Shown: piece by piece, positions 58,966 to 64,000 of the stretch
Layout: each line of letters opens with the position of its first letter
How positions within the stretch are numbered: the stretch's first letter is position 1
DNA from: Panopea generosa
Lineage: Eukaryota; Mollusca; Bivalvia; Adapedonta; Hiatellidae
Assembly: GCA_029582155.1 (NCBI GenBank)
Contig: CM055895.1
Coordinates: 5,832,044 to 5,896,043 of the forward strand
Direction: 5' to 3'
DNA length: 64,000 nucleotides
Made by a program: the position numbers and the translations under genes
The notes under the pieces: model-generated
The model's database searches: none
The model's input: only the letters and a program-made list of their open reading frames with translations
What the model was told of the DNA's origin: nothing

Positions 58966-60249
58966 CTTTTTTATTGTTTAACTACAATTATTATTAATAT
59001 CAAAATCATCTTTTTTAATGTGATAATAAAAAGTTAACAATATGATCAGGGACCGGCAAAAGCACTCATACGATTATCCTGATGAGTTTTTTTTTGCCAG
59101 CAGACGAGTGATTTTAACCAGTAACTAGTCTGGGGGGGGGGGGGGGGGGTTAATTCCTCTTACATTAGGAGATAAAAAACAATAACTGGATATCAAGTAC
59201 TATTGTAATATCTGATAATTATTGGTTAGAACATGATTTTAACAGTGTCACACTTTATTTTCCAGTTTGCAAAAACCTTAAAAAAAAATTCCCAATTTCC
59301 CTCAATCGCACTGTTTTTTCCCAATCTCGAAGGCTTGGGCCTCTTCCCAATTTCCAGAAAAAAGTTAGAGTTTGTAAGCACTGGCTCACTCATTAAATGT
59401 AAACCTGTGTTTTAGTAGTTGTGAGTTGAAATTCCAGGCACATGAAATTTTTTTGGAAGAGATCAAAAAATAAACAATCTGAAAACTGTCAAAAAAGAAA
59501 TGATCCAAATTCATTACAGAAATCGTTACAGTATTTATTCTTTCTATAATTATGTCACTACTGTAATTGTCATTTGTAAATTGACATTGAATGTTCATCA
59601 ATGATAACTTTATCATGAGCAATTCCTTGTGGTGTCTCCACGGACACTTCATAACAAAGCGGTCAGCATATGGTTTTATAAGGTATTAAGACACACATGC
59701 CCAGCTTTTTTCTGTTGGTTTAAAAATCGGACTATTGTTGGTATCCGAAATATTTTCCGGTCCTTTTGCATTTTTCACGTTACGGAGGTTTGAACGCATT
59801 AACTTTATATGTTTACTGTTTGTATTCTGAACAATTGTACACAAGTGAAAATTTATGTTTATTGCATGATCATAATGTTTTAAGCTAATGGTGTACTTAC
59901 TGTAAATAAAGTAATAATAATATTTATATAATTTTGCTTAAAATATACAATCGGATAATGCCCAAAAGTTCCGGTGAGATTGTACTTGTTATAATAGAAA
60001 AACTCAAGTCATCCAACTGAAAATGTTATTTATCAAGATTAACTATTAAAACAGAACAAATATAAGCAGGCTTTGTGACTTTGATTTGTATGACATATAT
60101 TACCACCCATACATTTTTATATAATAAGATACAATTTTGTTAAAATAATACATAGAAAACATTTTAGTATAAAAGTTTTGGACAAGCGAAATTTCCATCC
60201 AGAAGAGTACTTTTTACCAACTTTTTTTCCAATTGACCAATGGCCAAGT
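58966..60249. other. No recognised gene; G tract at 59133
   Basis: A run of about 17 G lies at 59133-59149. TTCCCAATTTCCCTCAATCG and TTCCCAATTTCCAGAAAA at 59290-59370 look like a dispersed repeat fragment. Nothing else recognised. Confidence 0.45.
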
Positions 60250-60685
60250 GCTTTTACCCTCCCCCTGATGATGTCTATATTTATCACGATTTTCCCCTCC
60301 CCTGATGATGTCTATATTTACTCATGATTTTCCCCTCCCCCTGATGATGTCTATATTTATCACGATTTTCCCCTCCCCTGATGATGTCTATATTTACTCA
60401 TGATTTTCCCCTCCCCCTGATGATGTCTATATTTACTCACGATTTTCCCCGCCACCTTATGATGTCCATATTTACTCACGGTTTTCCTCGCTCCCTGATG
60501 ATATCTATATTTACTGACAGTTTTCTCCACTCCCTGATGATATTTATTTACTGAGGGTTTTCCCCGCCCCATGATGATGTTTATATTTACTGACAGTTTT
60601 CCCCGCTCCCTGATGATGTCTATATTTACTGACGGTTTTCCCCCGCCCCCTGATAATGCCTTTATTTACTGACGGTTTTCCTTTG
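60250..60685. repeat. ~38-bp minisatellite, about 11 copies
   Basis: Unit CCTGATGATGTCTATATTTA plus CTCACGATTTTCCCCTCC. The first units alternate TATTTATCACGATTTTCCCC and TATTTACTCATGATTTTCCCC. Later ones read ACTGACGGTTTTCC. Confidence 0.94.
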
Positions 60686-61154
60686 ATTCACCAAAGACTT
60701 GTTTGGTTTATAATCCACGTACACAAGTATTAGATATAAATATTGGTTGTTGAAATATGCAATTTAATAACAACGTGAAAAAATAACTGACACAGCATCA
60801 GAACGGACCACCTCAGGCAGTTTCTCCAATTAGCCGGCAATTACTTAATATTTCTTCCTACTTTTTTCACTCCTTGGTTTTCATTTTTTTCCAGAATTTA
60901 ATGTAATCTTAGCATCTGTTAGATCTTACCCAACACCATTACCATCCTATTAGTTATGCTTGTCTGTCTTTAGAGTACAAAGGGTTTCCTCATTGCCTTA
61001 GATGAAAGTTTGACTTAATTCGCAAACTATTGATTCAGATCAATGAATATAATTATAATTCGAAAACACCCAATGCAAATATAATAATTAAGCCTAGAAA
61101 AGGGGAGTAACTCATTAAGTTTTAAGAACCAAAATTTAAAAGGAATATATAAGA
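60686..61154. other. No recognised gene
   Basis: Unique-looking AT-rich sequence. Nothing recognised. Confidence 0.45.
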
Positions 61155-61430
61155 AAAACAAGAGGGCCAACATGGCCCTTTATCGCTCACCTGACTCACC
61201 TTGAGTCACCCAACATAAGTAGATTATATAATATATGTACGCTCAAAATTCCAGAAAGATGAGATGGGCAAGTAGTTGGAATTTTGATTTGTTTTGAAGA
61301 TGTAACAGATGCATAGAAGAATTCAAACCTGGTAGAGGTTCACCTATGGTAAATGTCAGTGAAAATACAACAAAATCAGGTAAGTAGATTCTGACAAGAA
61401 GGCTTTTGAAGTTTTTACTATAAATGCAAA
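61155..61430 (+). repeat. Hairpin-headed dispersed tandem repeat, left part (second copy)
   Basis: ACAAGAGGGCCAACATGGCC, then CTTTATCGCTCACCTGACTC, followed by the same order of blocks as 36020-36290. The family resumes at 62015, so about 580 bp of other DNA may be inserted between. Confidence 0.85.
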
Positions 61431-62014
61431 CTAAGATAAAAATCCAGTTCCAGCACAAAACTAACCTGTTATGTTTAAGAACGGTTTCAAACTAAAGCAT
61501 TAGACTAAAATATTGTGCATGAAATAATCTGCAGTTCCAGCACAATAAATATTCCTATGAGATTCAAACACAAGCCTTCCCAAAGTATATCACTTGAAAA
61601 AATCTTTATCACAGTGCACTCTTCCCCAAAAAAACAATTTAGCTCCTCCTCCAATTTGACACTGAAAAATCTCAGACTTCTTGCTGTTATGAAACTAGTT
61701 AGAATTATGGTATTGCTTTATTATGAAGCAGTAAACCATCCCTGTCTGACCCAGAAAAACTCTGACTTTTATATTCAGATTAACACCTATTATAAAAGTG
61801 GTTCATGATATTTGAATAATATGAATAATATTTCAATCATTGATTATAATTGTATCATTCATCTTTTTATGATGAATTATCTTTTAAAACTTATATCTGG
61901 TATAATATTGTATAATAATAGCAAAAAAAAAAGTTTATTTAAAGAGTTTTTTACCTCTTCTTATAATAATTGCTATATACAGACATTTATGCTATAAAAC
62001 AGGGGGAGTAACTT
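61431..62014. other. Probable insertion within the dispersed repeat, unidentified
   Basis: Separates two halves of the hairpin-headed repeat. Extremely AT-rich after 61790. Frames at 61515-61808 and 61812-61997 have no recognisable domain, although the second could be a decayed LINE fragment. Confidence 0.4.
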
Positions 62015-62155
62015 GACATAAAACTAGCCCCACCCCCTGGCTGCCATGTTTTTTGACGAATCAAGATGGTTTGAACAAACTTGGTAGAGTCACCCAAGGA
62101 ACATTTTTGTGAAATTTTTTTAAAATTGAGCCAGTAGTTTCTGGCAGTTTTTGCT
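62015..62155 (+). repeat. Hairpin-headed dispersed tandem repeat, right part (second copy)
   Basis: One unit: CCCCTGGCTGCCATGTTTTT, TGACGAATCAAGATGGTTTG, GAGTCACCCAAGGAACATTT and GAGCCAGTAGTTTCTGGCAG. Matches 37400-37700. Confidence 0.85.
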
Positions 62156-62164
62156 TTTTTTTTC

Positions 62165-62855
62165 TACTTCTATTATTCAAACAAGCATGGCGTTGCCAAA
62201 ACAAGATTTATTTTTAAATAAAAATACCAATGTGTGCTGTATTGTATGCTTGTTTACATCCTTTAAAAAAAAATGGATACAATTATGCGCATCTCAAAAA
62301 TTAATGACGTCAATATTATGATGCTACAATATGCCATTTTGTTTGAAACAAAATGATGTCAGGGCACTTGAAAATGGATTAGCATGAGGCATACTGCAGT
62401 TTCGTAAAGTTCTGCTCCATGTAAGTTAATACACCTGCTAAAACAGAGAAACAAAAGACATATTGGAATTAAAGCATGTTTTACAGAATTTTGTGTCCAG
62501 TGTACCGTCTTCAGATTTCAGTAACATGTTCACTCAATAGTGTAAATGGTGGCAAAAACATATAGAACACGGAGGAGAGTATTTTGAGAAGCGACTCAGT
62601 AAATGTGTCAGAATCTGTTTAAAATATTGATGTCAGTTTTTGTTGAATACAACGTCATCATTTTGCCCTGACACAACTTACTGCTATGCTTTGAATAGCA
62701 CTTTATATTTTTAATAGCTGATGTGTCATGCTAAAATTTTCAAAATATGTCCCATATACATATATTTCAAATACAATAACACTATTATGCATTGTATAGA
62801 TATAAATAAATTATGGCAAAAGTCTACAATGTTTCTGATCCCCCCTCGTTTATAT
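62165..62855 (+). mobile_element. Partial mariner-like element
   Basis: The segment 62185-62310 (CAAACAAGCATGGCGTTGCC, ACCAATGTGTGCTGTATTGT, ATGCTTGTTTACATCCTTTA, TATGCGCATCTCA) is the reverse complement of 48610-48740, next to the right mariner-like end. The right terminus TTATGGCAAAAGTCTACAAT plus GTTTCTGATCCCCCCTCGT (62813-62851) matches the ends at 45893 and 48960. No transposase frame. Confidence 0.7.
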
Positions 62856-64000
62856 ATATATGTTTTAGTAGTTCAGAACTAGAGATGCAAATGAGATGTC
62901 ACTGATCAACACAAGTGTTTGAGAACTGTTTTAGAATTAAACAATTCAAGACAGTCCAAGGTCTTATGATGATATACAACATATCCAAGTTTGGTTAAAA
63001 TCCATTGAAAAACTTTCAATGGATAAACAAGATGAAACATTCCGAATGACAGCTTCTCCTCACACAAAACCTGTACAGCCAGTAGAGCTAATCTAAGCAC
63101 TGTAAGCGCTGAAGTTTGAAGTTTGAAAAATTAAGTTCAAAAAGGGTCATTACTCTGCCAAAATGCAATCCAGAGTTATGGTCCTTGCCTATGGGTGTTC
63201 ATTCATAATATCCAATAAATGGTTGCATAGATATCTTAAACTTAAATGCAACTAAATGCAATAGTTTAACCTGGGTGTCTAGTCCAAAAAGGGCCGTAAC
63301 TGTGCCAAAATGCAAAATAAGGAAGTTTGACTTCTATGTTTCATCTGTAACAAGGAATATTTTCTTCTTTAACGCAGAATTTTCTGACTGTTTTTTTTTT
63401 ATAACCATCATTTCAATATTAAACCCTGAAAAACATTGTAAACCAACAAATAAAGAAGTTATGCCTGACCTAACCTACTTACATTTGCTTGTTCACACAT
63501 AACACTACCAGACTGGAGAAACATAAAACAGAAAACATCCTATTTCATGCTTAAGACATTATGTCAAACATTATTTAAATGCACATACGTTCTGCGTTCT
63601 GTGTTAATCACAATTATCTAAGTGAATTTTTGTTGTTTTTATTACAGATTGATATAGAAGTTGAAATGTGACCTTCTTTAAAGAGAGTATATCAGGGAAA
63701 AACACTAAATTTCTCATAAAAACTAAAATAATTATCAAAATGGATAAGAAACATCTCATTATCAGTAATAAATAAAATCAGAATGGTTTGGTACGTCAAA
63801 TCCACCAAACCATGACAAACTGGAGTGGTAAACTTGAAACGAAAACTCCACTCTAAAAATAGACAGCACTTAAATACTGCTTGAGATTCGTCACATCGTC
63901 ATTCTATATTATTATAACCTAGTTCAAAGTAAATCCAGTGTATATTATTTTAGCATGTTTAAATAAATAGGCAATATGGGATGAGTATAGGCATGATATA
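62856..64000. other. No recognised gene
   Basis: Short TA run after the mariner-like end. AAAAAGGGTCATTACTCTGC and AAAAAGGGCCGTAACTGTGC (63137, 63286), each followed by CAAAATGCAA, are diverged repeat units spaced about 149 bp, probably another pearl-like core. Confidence 0.5.

Overview
The window looks like non-coding DNA from a bivalve mollusc or close relative. It is AT-rich, lacks long single-exon genes, has a spliced protein-coding exon, and is full of repeat types typical of bivalves: tRNA-derived SINEs, pearl-like tandem-core elements ending in a CCCCC/GGGGG hairpin, and many minisatellites. The species assignment is inference. Only one exon of a recognisable host gene was found. It lies on the minus strand at 16327-16435 and encodes the first part of the C1B (diacylglycerol-binding) domain of a conventional protein kinase C, with good splice sites on both sides. 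If that gene is functional, much or all of the window is probably its intron sequence: about 47 kb on the 5' side of the exon and 16 kb on the 3' side. I could not find other PKC exons by eye.

Layout. 1-1365: 27-bp minisatellite. 1562-2866: ~165-bp tandem repeat with 331-bp higher-order period. 2925-4316: SINE fragment and a hAT-like element. 7221-8814: zinc-finger relic, then an inverted-repeat element split by a 981-bp hAT element. 10161-11821: pogo/Tigger-type and piggyBac-type MITEs. 12343-13910: 49-bp minisatellite. 15186-16263: 26-bp minisatellite ending about 60 bp from the PKC 5' splice site. 17370-19395: piggyBac-type MITE, SINE and a small MITE. 20150-22128: 26-bp minisatellite entangled with duplicated SINE 3' ends. 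22440-26630: pogo-type element end and SINEs, one nested inside another. 26690-29510: two adjacent, apparently related arrays (74 bp, then 77/154 bp). 30823-33085: TIR element and pearl-like repeats. 35263-36015: decayed LINE reverse transcriptase. 36020-37740: tandem repeat element split by the second hAT copy. 39115-42150: 35-bp minisatellite with a 117-bp palindromic MITE inside. 42912-44956: Tc1/mariner-type element. 45893-48960: 3-kb interval bounded by inverted mariner-like ends. 49095-50773: pearl-like and pogo-like relics. 51085-51412, 58175-58965 and 60250-60685: more minisatellites. 53782-54780: pogo-like element with a CENP-B/psq-type helix-turn-helix relic. 61155-62860: dispersed repeats and a mariner-like 3' end.

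There is no operon-like or multi-gene system here. Most open frames are made by tandem repeats or SINEs. The points most worth following are the PKC exon with its adjacent minisatellite, the long hairpin shared by the two piggyBac-type MITEs, the higher-order structure of several arrays, and the nested insertions with clean target-site duplications.
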